Shown in pieces: positions 10,478 through 19,019 of a stretch of 35,086 bases of DNA. Source of the DNA: Verticiella alkaliphila (GTDB lineage Bacteria; Pseudomonadota; Gammaproteobacteria; Burkholderiales; Burkholderiaceae_B); assembly GCF_018904615.1 (NCBI RefSeq), contig NZ_JADCNH010000042.1, positions 1 through 35,086 of the forward strand. Reading direction: 5' to 3'. Made by a program: the position numbers and the translations under genes. Under the pieces are notes generated by a model. It saw only the letters and a program-made list of their open reading frames with translations. It was not told the DNA's origin and made no database searches. Position 1 is the first letter of the stretch. Every line of letters starts with the position of its first letter.

Positions 10478-11737
10478 TCAGCCGCGCAGCTGGCCGTCGC
10501 CCAGCAGCACCCACTTCAGCGTGGTCAAGCCTTCGAGGCCGACCGGGCCGCGCGCGTGCAGCTTGTTCGTGGAGATGCCGATCTCGGCACCCAGGCCGTA
10601 CTCGAAACCGTCGGCAAAGCAGGTGGGCAGGTTGACCAGCACGGAGGCCGAATCCACTTCACGCTGGAAGCGGCGCGCCTCATGCAGGTCGCGTGTCACG
10701 ATGGCATCCGTGTGGTGCGAGCCCCAGCGCTCGATGTGCTCGATGGCGTCATCGATCGACGCGACCACGCGCACGGCGAGGATCGGGGCGAGATACTCCG
10801 TGGCCCAGTCCTCGTCGGTGGCCGGCACGGCCGTGGGCAGGATCTCGCACGTGCGCGCACAGCCGCGCAGCTCGACGCCCTTGGCGGCGAACTCGGCGGC
10901 CGCGGCCGGCAGGTAGGTGGCAGCCACGTCGGCATGCACGAGCAGCGTTTCCATGGCACCACAGATGCCATAGCGGTAGGTCTTGGCGTTGACGGCGATG
11001 CGCACGGCCTGGTCCAGGTCGGCATGGCTGTCGACATAGACGTGGCAGTTGCCGTCCAGGTGCTTGATGAGGGGCACGCGCGCATCGCGCTCGAGCGCGG
11101 CGACGAGACCCTTGCCGCCGCGCGGCACGATGACGTCGACGTACTCCGTCATGCTCGCGAGCAGCGTGACGGCGGCGCGATCCGTGGTCGGCACGGCTTG
11201 CACGGCATCCGCGGGCAGGCCGGCGGCCTCCAGGCCCTGGCGCACCACCTCGGCCAGCGCCAGGTTGGAGTGCAGGGCTTCGGAGCCGCCGCGCAGGATG
11301 GCGGCGTTGCCGGACTTCAGGCACAGCGCGGCCGCATCGATCGTCACGTTGGGCCGCGACTCATAGATGATGCCGATCACGCCCAGGGGCGTGCGCATGC
11401 GGCCCACCTGCATGCCGTTGGGGCGTGTCTGGGTGGCCGTGAGCTCGCCCACCGGGTCCGGCATGTCGGCGATCTGGCGCAGGCCGATGGCCATGAGCTC
11501 GATCGCACGATCCGAGAGCTTCAGGCGATCGAGCATGGCGGGCTCGAGGTTGCGCTCGCGAGCGGCTTGCAGATCCCGCGCATTCTCGGCCTGGATGCGC
11601 TCGCGCGCAGCGAGCAGCAAGTCAGCCATGGTGCGCAGCGCCTTTGCCTTGGCTGCGCCCGGCGCGGCAGCCATCTGGCGGGCGGCGCGGCGGGCGTTGC
11701 GGCCCAGGGTTTGCAGGGTGGTGGCGAGCTCGGTCAT
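10478..11737 (-). CDS. proA: Gamma-glutamyl phosphate reductase
   Basis: ProA is the second enzyme of proline synthesis, reducing gamma-glutamyl phosphate to glutamate semialdehyde with NADPH in the cytoplasm. The protein is 419 aa and full length. The catalytic cysteine is C259 in [17 protein letters not shown]. Conserved stretches [33 protein letters not shown] and the C-terminal [24 protein letters not shown] are intact. The ATG at 11737 overlaps the holA stop by 4 bases (ATGA), so translation is likely coupled, which compensates for the poor ribosome site. Neighbouring holA, lptE and leuS lie upstream in the same direction. proB is not in the window. Confidence 0.97.
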   Translation of the reverse strand: MTELATTLQTLGRNARRAARQMAAAPGAAKAKALRTMADLLLAARERIQAENARDLQAARERNLEPAMLDRLKLSDRAIELMAIGLRQIADMPDPVGELTATQTRPNGMQVGRMRTPLGVIGIIYESRPNVTIDAAALCLKSGNAAILRGGSEALHSNLALAEVVRQGLEAAGLPADAVQAVPTTDRAAVTLLASMTEYVDVIVPRGGKGLVAALERDARVPLIKHLDGNCHVYVDSHADLDQAVRIAVNAKTYRYGICGAMETLLVHADVAATYLPAAAAEFAAKGVELRGCARTCEILPTAVPATDEDWATEYLAPILAVRVVASIDDAIEHIERWGSHHTDAIVTRDLHEARRFQREVDSASVLVNLPTCFADGFEYGLGAEIGISTNKLHARGPVGLEGLTTLKWVLLGDGQLRG

Positions 11738-12687
11738 GGCTGGGGTCGGGCAGTGGATTGTCGGGTGAGGCGCAGGGCCAGGGTGGTGAGTTCCTGCCAC
11801 GGATCGCCCAGGCGTCCAGGCGCGGAGAGCCCCTTGATGAGGCGGTCGATATCGTGGGCGTGGCGGATGGCGGCGGCGCCGGCCGTGTGGGGCGCGCGGC
11901 CCCAGGTCTGCGTGACAGCCCATAATACCAGCGGCAGCGCCTCGCCTTCGGCGCGCAGGCCTTCGAGCATGCGCACCACGCGCACGGCGTCGCCGGCCTG
12001 GATGGCTTCACGCAGCTTGAACGCGTTGTAGCGCGCCACGTTCATGACCGCGTCCTGCACCTGTTCGATGCTGAGCTTGCCCGGCGGATAGGCCAGGCCG
12101 AGCTTCAGGATCTCCTGGTGCGCCGCGAGCAGGTTGCCCTCGACGCGATCGGCGATCCAGGACAGCGCGTCGCGATCGGCGCTTTGGCCTTGCGCGGCCA
12201 GGCGCGTGCCGATCCAGGCGGGCAGGGCGGGGCGATCAATGGTGGGGATGTCCACCAGCACGCCCGCCTTGGCCAGCGCGAGGAACCAGGGTGCCGCGCG
12301 CAGGGTGCGGTCCAGGCGCGGCAACTGAATCACGGTGAGCGTATCGTCCACGCCTTGCTCGGCCTGCTGCGCGAGGCGGATCAGTACGTCGCCACCGAGC
12401 TTGCCCGGCTTGCCCGTGGGCAGACGCACTTCGAGCAACTGCTTGTCGCCGAAGAGCGAGCCGGAGCTCGCATTGCCGGCGAGGGCATTCCAGTCGCTGC
12501 GCGCATCCATCAGCAGGCTGCGTCGGTCGGTGAAGCCTGCCTGGCGCGCGGCGGCGCGCAACGCGTCACCCGCTTCGATGACGAGCAGCGGCTCGTCTCC
12601 GGCGATCACGTAGAGCGCGGCCAAAGCCGTGCCCGCCTTGGCCAGATGGCTGCCGAACTGCTCGGGTCGCAGGGAAACGCCTTTCAT
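11734..12687 (-). CDS. holA: DNA polymerase III, delta subunit
   Basis: HolA is the clamp-loader subunit that opens the beta sliding clamp. The protein is 317 aa with the family pattern. The N-terminal clamp-contact region reads [28 protein letters not shown]. The middle contains [13 protein letters not shown] and [10 protein letters not shown]. The C-terminal collar helices include [39 protein letters not shown]. The ATG at 12687 is chosen because it lies 4 bases after the lptE stop and fits the family start ([15 protein letters not shown]); a longer open frame runs up to 12750. The lptE-holA order is conserved in proteobacteria. Confidence 0.95.
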   Translation of the reverse strand: MKGVSLRPEQFGSHLAKAGTALAALYVIAGDEPLLVIEAGDALRAAARQAGFTDRRSLLMDARSDWNALAGNASSGSLFGDKQLLEVRLPTGKPGKLGGDVLIRLAQQAEQGVDDTLTVIQLPRLDRTLRAAPWFLALAKAGVLVDIPTIDRPALPAWIGTRLAAQGQSADRDALSWIADRVEGNLLAAHQEILKLGLAYPPGKLSIEQVQDAVMNVARYNAFKLREAIQAGDAVRVVRMLEGLRAEGEALPLVLWAVTQTWGRAPHTAGAAAIRHAHDIDRLIKGLSAPGRLGDPWQELTTLALRLTRQSTARPQP

Positions 12688-12691
12688 CCGT

Positions 12692-13249
12692 CTACCGGAT
12701 GGCGCGCGGCGTGGTGACGCGTTCGCTGCGCGCGCGCTCGGCGGCGGCACGCGTGTCCGCAGCGCCCAGGCGATGCACGATGCGCTGCAGCAGGTCCGCC
12801 CGCATGGCGCGATACAGCATCTCGGCTTCGCTTTCCTTGGATTGCGCGACGTTGTCGTCGTAGTACAAGGTGCGCGTGGCGATCAGCGTGGTGGGCGGCA
12901 CCAGGAATTCACCCTGGTTGTCGAGCACCTGGAAGACGATGCGCAGCGTGAGGTCGAATTCCTGCACGCGGCCTTGCGCCGTCAGCGCGAGTTCGGTGCG
13001 CTCTCGCCCCTCGTCCAGGATCTGCAGCTGGGCCTCGGCGCCCTGGGCCGTGTCCACCACGCGGGTCTGCGAGGTGGCTTCGATCTGCCGGCGCAGCTGC
13101 GCGCCGAATTGCGAATTCGGCGACAGGTTGATGTAGAGCGTCGAGAAGGGCAGCTCGGTCGTGCCGCGCAGCGCGAAGCCGCAAGCGGCCAGGCTGGCGC
13201 AGAGCAGCAGGCCAAGGAAGACCCGCATCACTCGAGACGGCTGGAACAT
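12692..13249 (-). CDS. lptE: LPS-assembly lipoprotein LptE
   Basis: LptE is the outer-membrane lipoprotein that plugs the LptD barrel for LPS insertion at the cell surface. The predicted protein is 185 aa. A signal peptide (MRVFLGLLLCASLAAC) ends in a lipobox with the lipidated cysteine at about residue 23. After it comes GFALRGTTELPFSTLYINLSPNS, typical of the family. The ATG at 13249 is preferred because AGGA lies about 8 bases upstream; ATGs at 13228 and 13270 are also in frame. It sits 44 bases after the leuS stop and directly before holA, as in many proteobacteria. The C-terminus is Arg-rich and probably disordered. Confidence 0.93.
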   Translation of the reverse strand: MFQPSRVMRVFLGLLLCASLAACGFALRGTTELPFSTLYINLSPNSQFGAQLRRQIEATSQTRVVDTAQGAEAQLQILDEGRERTELALTAQGRVQEFDLTLRIVFQVLDNQGEFLVPPTTLIATRTLYYDDNVAQSKESEAEMLYRAMRADLLQRIVHRLGAADTRAAAERARSERVTTPRAIR

Positions 13250-13293
13250 GGTGGGATCCTGGGGGCGCATGGTGCGGCTCTGCGATGGCATGC

Positions 13294-15972
13294 TCAGCCG
13301 ACGACGTTGACGAGTTTACCGGGCACGACGATGACGCGCTTGGGCGGACGGCCTTCAAGGAACTTGGCCACCGCCTCGTGGGTCAGGGCCTGCGCCTCGA
13401 TGGCGGCCTTGTCGGCGGATGCCGCCACGCTCAAGGCTCCGCGCAGCTTGCCGTTGACCTGCAGCATCAGCTCGACTTCATCGAGCACGAGCGCGGTCTC
13501 GTCCACCGTGGGCCAGGGCGCATCGAGCACGTCGCCGTGCTGCGTCGCAAAGCCCAGTTCACGCCAGAGCTGCCACGTGATGTGCGGCACGACCGGGTAC
13601 AGCAGGCGCAGCAGCACCGAGAGGCCTTCGGCCGTCACGGCCTGGGCCACCGCCGGCGTGGCGGCCGACAGGTCGGCCTGCTCCAGGGTGTTGAGCAGCT
13701 TCATGCCTGCCGACACCACGGTGTTGTACTGCATGCGCTGGTAGTCGTAATCGGCCTGGCGCAGGATCGCGTGGATGTCGCGGCGCAGCGTCTTCACGGC
13801 GCTCGGCGCGGCGGACCAATCCACGGTGCCGACGGCGAGCGCGGCGCTCACGGCCTCGCGTTGCTGGTAGCTCCAGCTCCAGAGGCGGCGCAGGAAGCGC
13901 TGCGCGCCATCGAGCGCGCTGTCGGACCACTCGAGCGTCTGCTCGGGCGGGCTCGCGAACATCACGAAGAGGCGGGCCGTGTCGGCGCCCTGCGCGTCGA
14001 TGGTGGCCTGCGGATCCACGCCGTTGTTCTTGGACTTGGACATCGTGCCCACGCCACCGTAGTCGATGGCCGAGCCGTCGCGCTTCAGGGTGGCGCCCAC
14101 GATCACGCCCTTGGCGTCATAGACGTTGTCGACTTCCTCGGGCCAGAAGTACTCGATGCCGCCGTTGGCGGTGCGGCGCGAGTAGATGTGGTTGAGCACC
14201 ATGCCCTGGCACAGCAGCTTGGTGAACGGTTCGTCGAACTTGACCAGGCCCAGGTCGCGCATGACCTTGGTCCAGAAGCGCGCGTACAGCAGGTGCAGCA
14301 CGGCGTGCTCGATGCCGCCGATGTACTGGTCCATTGGCATCCAGTAATCATTGCGGCTGTCCACCATGGCCTCATCGTTGCCGGGCGAGGTGTAGCGCAT
14401 GAAGTACCAGGACGAATCGACGAACGTGTCCATCGTGTCCGTTTCCCGGCGTGCGGGCTTGCCGCAGCTCGGGCACACGCACGACAGGAAGGCTTCGCTC
14501 TTGTTGAGCGGGTTGCCGGAGCCGTCGGGGATGAGGTCATCGGGCAGGACAACTGGCAGATCCTTGGCCGGCACGGGCACGGGGCCGCAATCGGCGCAGT
14601 GGATGATGGGGATCGGGGTGCCCCAGTAGCGCTGGCGCGAGATGCCCCAGTCGCGCAGACGGAAGGTGGTCTGCTTCTCGCCCAGGCCTTGCGCGCCCAG
14701 ATCGGCGGCGATGGCGTCGATGGCGGCCTCGTAGGTCATCCCGTCGTACTTGCCGGAATGGATGGTGCGACCGGGCACCCCCATGCCGGGCTTGGCGCCA
14801 TACCATTCCTGCCAGGCGTCCTCGGAGAAGGGCTTGTCGTCGATCTCGATGACTTGCTGGATGCGCAGGCCGTATTTCTTGGCGAAGGCGAAGTCACGCT
14901 CGTCGTGCGCGGGCACGCCCATCACGGCACCGTCGCCGTAGCTCATGAGCACGTAGTTGCCGACCCAGACTTCGACGGGCTGGCCGGTGAGCGGGTGGGT
15001 GACCGTGAGGCCGGTGGGCAGGCCTTCCTTGTCCTTCAAGGCCAGCTCGGCCTCGGTCGTGCCGCCCTTCTTGCACTCTTCGATGAAGGCGGCAAGCTCG
15101 GGGTTGGTCTGCGCCGCGTGCTGGGCGAGGGGGTGCTCGGGCGCCACGGCACAGAAGGTCACGCCCATGACGGTGTCGGCACGCGTGGTGAACACGTACA
15201 GCTTGCCGTCCTGGATCAGTTGGCCGTCGGCGCCACGGATCTCGTGCGGGAAGGCAAAGCGCACGCCCTCGCTCTTGCCGATCCAGTGTTCCTGCATCAG
15301 GCGCACGCGCTCGGGCCAGCCCGGCAGGCCGTCCTTGACGGCGGCGAGCAGCTCTTCGGCGTAATCGGTGATGCGCAGGTAGTAGCCGGGAATCTCGCGC
15401 TTTTCCACGGGGGCGCCGGAGCGCCAGCCGCGCCCGTCGATCACCTGTTCATTGGCGAGCACGGTCTGATCGACCGGGTCCCAGTTCACGACCTGGGTCT
15501 TGCGATAGGCGATGCCCTTTTCCAGCATCTGCAGGAACAGCCACTGGTTCCATTTGTAGTAGGCCGGGTCGCAGGCGGTCATCTCGCGCGACCAGTCGAT
15601 CGCCAGACCCATCGCCTGCATCTGCTTCTTCATGTAGGCGATGTTGTCGTAGGTCCACTTCGCGGGCGGCACCTTGGACTTGATGGCGGCGTTCTCGGCG
15701 GGCATGCCGAAGGCGTCCCAGCCCATGGGCATCAGCACGTTGTAACCACGCATGCGCAGCTGGCGCGCCATCATGTCGTTGATGGTGTAGTTGCGCACGT
15801 GGCCCATGTGCAGCTTGCCGCTGGGGTAGGGCAGCATGGAGCACGCATAGAACTTGGGCTTGTCCGAGCCGTCGGCGGCCTTGGCGTGTTCGGTGACACG
15901 GTACGCGTCGATCTGCTTCCAGTGGGCCTGGGCGGCGGATTCGACGGTGGCGGGGTGGTAGCGTTCCTGCAT
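13294..15972 (-). CDS. leuS: Leucyl-tRNA synthetase
   Basis: LeuS charges tRNA-Leu in the cytoplasm. The protein is 892 aa, a normal length. The class I signatures are present: HMGH at residues 55-58 ([15 protein letters not shown]) and MSKSK at 644-648. The CP1 editing domain contains [22 protein letters not shown], with its Thr-rich editing motif. Zinc-type cysteines occur in [13 protein letters not shown] and [25 protein letters not shown]. The ATG at 15972 is chosen over a longer open frame because of family alignment ([19 protein letters not shown]) and a nearby GAG ribosome site. It is the first gene of the leuS-lptE-holA-proA run. The upstream DNA is non-coding and repeat-rich. Confidence 0.98.
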   Translation of the reverse strand: MQERYHPATVESAAQAHWKQIDAYRVTEHAKAADGSDKPKFYACSMLPYPSGKLHMGHVRNYTINDMMARQLRMRGYNVLMPMGWDAFGMPAENAAIKSKVPPAKWTYDNIAYMKKQMQAMGLAIDWSREMTACDPAYYKWNQWLFLQMLEKGIAYRKTQVVNWDPVDQTVLANEQVIDGRGWRSGAPVEKREIPGYYLRITDYAEELLAAVKDGLPGWPERVRLMQEHWIGKSEGVRFAFPHEIRGADGQLIQDGKLYVFTTRADTVMGVTFCAVAPEHPLAQHAAQTNPELAAFIEECKKGGTTEAELALKDKEGLPTGLTVTHPLTGQPVEVWVGNYVLMSYGDGAVMGVPAHDERDFAFAKKYGLRIQQVIEIDDKPFSEDAWQEWYGAKPGMGVPGRTIHSGKYDGMTYEAAIDAIAADLGAQGLGEKQTTFRLRDWGISRQRYWGTPIPIIHCADCGPVPVPAKDLPVVLPDDLIPDGSGNPLNKSEAFLSCVCPSCGKPARRETDTMDTFVDSSWYFMRYTSPGNDEAMVDSRNDYWMPMDQYIGGIEHAVLHLLYARFWTKVMRDLGLVKFDEPFTKLLCQGMVLNHIYSRRTANGGIEYFWPEEVDNVYDAKGVIVGATLKRDGSAIDYGGVGTMSKSKNNGVDPQATIDAQGADTARLFVMFASPPEQTLEWSDSALDGAQRFLRRLWSWSYQQREAVSAALAVGTVDWSAAPSAVKTLRRDIHAILRQADYDYQRMQYNTVVSAGMKLLNTLEQADLSAATPAVAQAVTAEGLSVLLRLLYPVVPHITWQLWRELGFATQHGDVLDAPWPTVDETALVLDEVELMLQVNGKLRGALSVAASADKAAIEAQALTHEAVAKFLEGRPPKRVIVVPGKLVNVVG

Positions 15973-16048
15973 GGCGGGGCTCGGATGACGCGGCGCGCGC
16001 GTGGGTGGGGACAAACGGGGAATTATAGGAGGTGTGGGGCGGGGGTGC

Positions 16049-16138
16049 TTGCTGGTTCTTGAGACGCTGCTGGTCTTTGAGATGTTGCTGGTTCTTGAGA
16101 CGTTGCTGGTCTTTGAAATGTTGCTGGTTCTTGAGACG
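16049..16138. repeat. Five tandem 18-bp repeats in a 36-bp alternating pattern
   Basis: The units are 16049-16066, 16067-16084, 16085-16102, 16103-16120 and 16121-16138. Odd units read TTGCTGGTTCTTGAGACG. Even units read like TTGCTGGTCTTTGARATG. The two types alternate, so the array grew by 36-bp duplication. On the minus strand one frame reads [30 protein letters not shown], but no gene surrounds it. Confidence 0.93.
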
Positions 16139-16141
16139 CCA

Positions 16142-16363
16142 CTGGCGTGGGTGCCGGGCGGCGGGCCGGTCGCGCGGCCGGGCCTTCACGGCCCGGCTTC
16201 CCTCTCGCTCCGGATGTCGTGACGGGCGGTCGGCGAACTCGGAGGGTGGACAGTCCCCCGGACTGTCCACACCCGCCTCCTCAGACATCGCGCCCCTTGC
16301 CTCCCGTCCAGACCCCGCCCGCTCGGCGTGCTCCAACGGCCCGCCGCCCGGCACCCACGCCAG
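16142..16363. repeat. 222-bp structure with perfect 27-bp terminal inverted repeats and nested hairpins
   Basis: The left arm 16142-16168 (CTGGCGTGGGTGCCGGGCGG plus GCGGGCCG) is the exact reverse complement of 16337-16363. Between the arms lie two further perfect hairpins: GCCGGGCC/GGCCCGGC (16177-16184 with 16190-16197, loop TTCAC) and GTGGACAGTC/GACTGTCCAC (16246-16255 with 16261-16270, loop CCCCG). No target-site duplication or reading frame for a transposase was seen. It may be a MITE-like or REP-like extragenic element. Confidence 0.85.
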
Positions 16364-16521
16364 CGGCTGCGCCTGTATGGCCGCGTGGCTTGCTCGTGGC
16401 CGCATTGCGGCCACATCGGGTTGGCTTGCGTGGCAGCCGTCAGTATCTGGTGGTCTACCTAGGCCAAGTTGGATTCTGTCTCTGCGGGGCGGGCGTCCCG
16501 TGGGCAGGGGCGCATTGCCCT

Positions 16522-16959
16522 TCAGGCGGTCTCGGGCGCCACGCGCTCGAAGGTGGCCAGGTGCTCGCGCCACGCGGTGGGGATGGGGACGCCCTTCTTG
16601 GCGGCCACGTCGGCGTACACGTAGAGGAGTTCGCCGCCCACGAGGAAAGTGTCGCCGCGAAAGATGCCGCCCTGGACGGTCATGCTGCTGCGGCCCAGGC
16701 GGGCGCAGCGCATGCCGATCTCGAGTTCGTCGTCGAATTCGGCGGAGGCCTGGTAATCGATGGTGGCGCGGCGCAGGAACATCTCGATGCCTTCGCGGGC
16801 CTGCACCTGGCTGTTGGGCAGGCCGGTAGCGCGCCAGTATTCGGTGAAGGCGACGTCGAAATACAGCATGTAGTGGCCGTTGAAGACGACCTTCTGCATG
16901 TCGACTTCGGCCCAGCGCACGCGCAAGGGGTGGAAGAAGGCGAATTCCGAGCGGTTCAT
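16522..16959 (-). CDS. YbgC-type acyl-CoA thioesterase (hot-dog fold)
   Basis: The protein is 145 aa with the 4-hydroxybenzoyl-CoA thioesterase pattern: RVRWAEVDMQKVVFNGHYMLYFDVAFTEYWR, with the likely catalytic Asp at residue 20. The usual D-x-x-G-V/I-V-H/Y segment is replaced by DMQKVVFN, a variant of the YbgC family. It probably hydrolyses acyl-CoA thioesters; the substrate is unknown. The ATG at 16959 has a strong GGGGAG ribosome site 5 bases upstream. That GGGGAG can pair with CTCCCC further up the leader (stem 16964-16970 with 16988-16994), so the site could be masked. It stands apart from the M50 protease gene by about 120 bases. Confidence 0.88.
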   Translation of the reverse strand: MNRSEFAFFHPLRVRWAEVDMQKVVFNGHYMLYFDVAFTEYWRATGLPNSQVQAREGIEMFLRRATIDYQASAEFDDELEIGMRCARLGRSSMTVQGGIFRGDTFLVGGELLYVYADVAAKKGVPIPTAWREHLATFERVAPETA

Positions 16960-17079
16960 GCGGCTCCCCGTGTTGTCGTTGTTGGAGCGGGGAGTCTAGC
17001 AGCGCGGCGGGGCGGGGGGCGGCCGGGGATCGAGGTCGTGGCGTGCCCGCCGGGTCAGGACGGGCAAGGCCGGATCGGC

Positions 17080-17727
17080 TCAGAGAAAGAGGCCAATGAT
17101 GGCGCCGCCCAGCGCGAGCATGGGCGAGATGAGGGTGCCGAGCACGCCGGTGGCGAGCAGCACGAGCAGGATGATGAGGCCGTAGGGCTCCAGGCGCGAG
17201 TACTGGTAGGCGAGGCGGTTGGGCAGCAGGCTGAAGACGACGCGCCCGCCGTCCAGGGGCGGCAGCGGCAGCAGGTTGAGCGCCATCAGCACGAGGTTGA
17301 CCTGCACGCCCGCCATGGCCATCTCGATGAAGAAGGATTCCCGCACGCCGGTGCCCACCATCATGCGCAGCGAGATCACCCACAGGATGGCCATGAAGAG
17401 GTTGGCGCCGGGGCCGGCCAGCGCTACCCACAGCATGTCGCGCTTGGGCCGGCGCAGGCTGCCGAAATCCACGGGCACGGGCTTGGCCCAGCCGAAGAGG
17501 AGGCCTGCGCCGCCCAGGAGCTTGCTGCTCAAGAGGATCAGGGCGGGCACGAGGATGGTGCCGACCGGGTCGATGTGCTTGACGGGATTCAAGGTGACAC
17601 GGCCCATCACGTAGGCCGTGTTGTCCCCGAAGAGGCGGGCGACGTAGCCGTGTGCGGCTTCGTGCAGGGTGATCGCGAAGATCACCGGGATCGCGTAGAC
17701 CGCGATCGTTTGAATGACCGATTCCAT
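17080..17727 (-). CDS. Site-2 protease family zinc metalloprotease (M50)
   Basis: This is a membrane protease of 215 aa in the M50 family, minimal form without a PDZ domain. The zinc motif HEAAH lies at residues 22-26 in the first helix. The second motif, ALNLLPLPPLDGGR, has the third zinc ligand at D159. Such proteins cut substrates within the membrane, but the small bacterial members have no agreed target. The ATG at 17727 begins the family-typical MESVIQTIAVYAIPVIFAITLHEAAHG; a longer frame to 17781 lacks support. In many beta- and gammaproteobacteria this gene sits beside a Sua5/YciO gene and a tryptophanyl-tRNA synthetase. Here the Sua5/YciO gene is next, 246 bases upstream. Confidence 0.95.
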   Translation of the reverse strand: MESVIQTIAVYAIPVIFAITLHEAAHGYVARLFGDNTAYVMGRVTLNPVKHIDPVGTILVPALILLSSKLLGGAGLLFGWAKPVPVDFGSLRRPKRDMLWVALAGPGANLFMAILWVISLRMMVGTGVRESFFIEMAMAGVQVNLVLMALNLLPLPPLDGGRVVFSLLPNRLAYQYSRLEPYGLIILLVLLATGVLGTLISPMLALGGAIIGLFL

Positions 17728-17973
17728 GGGGCGATTGTAGCGGGGTGGGGGCCGTGCGGGTACGTATCTCTCTGTCGGCAATAATGAGTCGCGCTGGCCG
17801 CTTCCGGCTAAGCCCGGCTCGCGTCGGTGCCGAATGTGCCTACGTTCGATGAGGTGGACGTGCCCGACTTCGTAGGGGATTCGTGGATCGGAGTCCTCGC
17901 GTCCAATGGGCTACTGGAGCCCGTCGCGCGCAGGCCGCAAAGGAACACCCACGGCGCGGCAGCGCCGCGCCTG

Positions 17974-18600
17974 TCAGACGCGGATGCCCAGCAAGGCAGG
18001 GTCGCCGCGTCCTTCACGGATGAGTTCGGGCTCGTCGCCCGACAGATCCACCACCGTGGTGTAGCGCGTCGGACAGGGGCCGGCTTCGATGATGCCGGCC
18101 AGCGCATGCTCGAAGCGGTTGCGAATCTCCTGGGGGTCGTTCAGCGGTTCGGTCTCGTCCGCGGGGATGAAGCTGGCTGAGAGCAGCGGGCCGGTCTCGG
18201 CATACAGCCCGGCCACAACGGGGTGATCGGGCATGCGCAGGCCGATCGTCTTGCGCGACGGGTGCGAGAGCCGGCGCGGCACTTCGCGTGTGGCCTGCAG
18301 GATGAAGGTGAAGGGGCCGGGCGTTGCCGCCTTGAGCAGGCGGTACTGCTGGTTGTCGACACGGGCGAGCTGGCCGATGTCGGCGAGATCGCCCACGAGG
18401 AGCGTGAGGTGATGGCGCTCGTCGACACCGCGCAGGCGGCGGATGGCGTCGGCCGCTGCCTTGTCGTCCAGGGCCGCCACGACGGCATAACTCGAATCGG
18501 TGGGGATGGCGAGCAGACCGCCCTGGCGCAGCAGGGCGGCGGCCTGCTTGAGCAGGCGGGGTTGCGGGTTCTGCGGATGGACAGAGAAATACTGGGCCAT
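17974..18600 (-). CDS. Sua5/YciO/YrdC family protein (L-threonylcarbamoyladenylate synthase-like)
   Basis: The protein is 208 aa with the Sua5/YciO/YrdC fold. The early motif AALLRQGGLLAIPTDSSYAV and the later GPFTFILQATREVPRRLSHPSRKTIGLRMPDHPVV are diagnostic. True TsaC/Sua5 makes threonylcarbamoyl-AMP for the t6A modification of ANN-decoding tRNAs. The N-terminus (MAQYFSVHPQNPQPRLLKQA) is closer to YciO, whose role is less certain, so the enzymatic label is tentative. The ATG at 18600 is chosen over upstream starts by family alignment, with a modest GAGAAG site. The 246-base gap downstream, towards the M50 gene, shows nothing beyond GC-rich sequence. Confidence 0.88.
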   Translation of the reverse strand: MAQYFSVHPQNPQPRLLKQAAALLRQGGLLAIPTDSSYAVVAALDDKAAADAIRRLRGVDERHHLTLLVGDLADIGQLARVDNQQYRLLKAATPGPFTFILQATREVPRRLSHPSRKTIGLRMPDHPVVAGLYAETGPLLSASFIPADETEPLNDPQEIRNRFEHALAGIIEAGPCPTRYTTVVDLSGDEPELIREGRGDPALLGIRV

Positions 18601-18718
18601 GGTGTTCTTCTCGGTGACTGGCGCGTGTGCCACGGGGGCAAGCAGGAATCCTGCCTGCGCCGCGTGTCAGCCTGGCGACGGTGTCTGCCTTGGGGCGAGC
18701 AGCCCCTCAGGATGTCGA

Positions 18719-18750
18719 AGGCCCGCAGGACGTGGGCGTCGTGCGGGCCT
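18719..18750. terminator. Hairpin after tusA
   Basis: AGGCCCGCA (18719-18727) pairs with TGCGGGCCT (18742-18750). An inner GACG/CGTC pairing extends the stem. It lies about 20 bases beyond the tusA stop on the minus strand. There is no strong T-run, so termination is plausible rather than certain. Confidence 0.5.
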
Positions 18751-18768
18751 GAGATCGAGCGATGACGC

Positions 18769-19011
18769 CTACTTGCGCGCCAGGTAATGAATGAAGCGCG
18801 GGTTCTCGTCGTCCTGCCGCAGCAAGGCGTTGCCCGTCTGGCGGCAGAACGCGCGGAAATCCGCCATGGAGTGCGGATCAGTCGACACCACGCGCAGCAC
18901 TTGGCCGGTGGTGAGCGTGGCCAGGGCTTTTTTCGCGCGCAGGATGGGCAGCGGGCAGGTGAGCCCGCTGGTGTCGATGTCCAGGTCCGGGGTGGGCGTG
19001 GCGTCGTCCAT
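18769..19011 (-). CDS. TusA-family sulfurtransferase
   Basis: The product is a small protein of 80 aa with the SirA/TusA motif GLTCPLPILRAKKALATL. The persulfide-carrying cysteine is C19. TusA proteins pass sulfur from cysteine desulfurase, for example to tRNA thiolation or molybdenum cofactor paths; which partner applies here is unknown. The ATG at 19011 has AAGGCGG just upstream and lies 8 bases beyond the alaS stop, so it is the second gene of an alaS-tusA operon. The alaS-tusA neighbourhood is, as I recall, common in Burkholderiales. Confidence 0.93.
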   Translation of the reverse strand: MDDATPTPDLDIDTSGLTCPLPILRAKKALATLTTGQVLRVVSTDPHSMADFRAFCRQTGNALLRQDDENPRFIHYLARK

Positions 19012-19019
19012 GCGCCGCC

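Larger units (their letters stand above)
15973..16521. other. Non-coding, repeat- and hairpin-rich gap upstream of leuS
   Basis: This 549-base gap holds no convincing gene. It contains five 18-bp tandem repeats (16049-16138), then a 222-bp structure bounded by 27-bp inverted repeats (16142-16363), then another perfect hairpin GTGGCCGC/GCGGCCAC (16396-16403 with 16407-16414). AATTATAGGA near 16021 could supply a -10-like TATAAT on the minus strand for leuS (ATTATA at 16022-16027), but no clear -35 was found. Long frames crossing the region look like shadows of GC-rich DNA. Confidence 0.7.

Noticed and set aside
13285-16062. Open frame of over 900 codons on the plus strand opposite leuS
   Set aside because: Antisense shadow of leuS; the protein is His/Gly/Val-rich with no recognisable motif.
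16049-16138. CRISPR-like array
   Set aside because: The 18-bp units are contiguous with no spacers, and no cas genes are present.
15449-17431. Open frame on the minus strand covering the 18-bp repeats and foldback element
   Set aside because: It overlaps leuS and the thioesterase in the wrong frame; the hexapeptide repeat follows from the DNA repeat. No ribosome site or homology.
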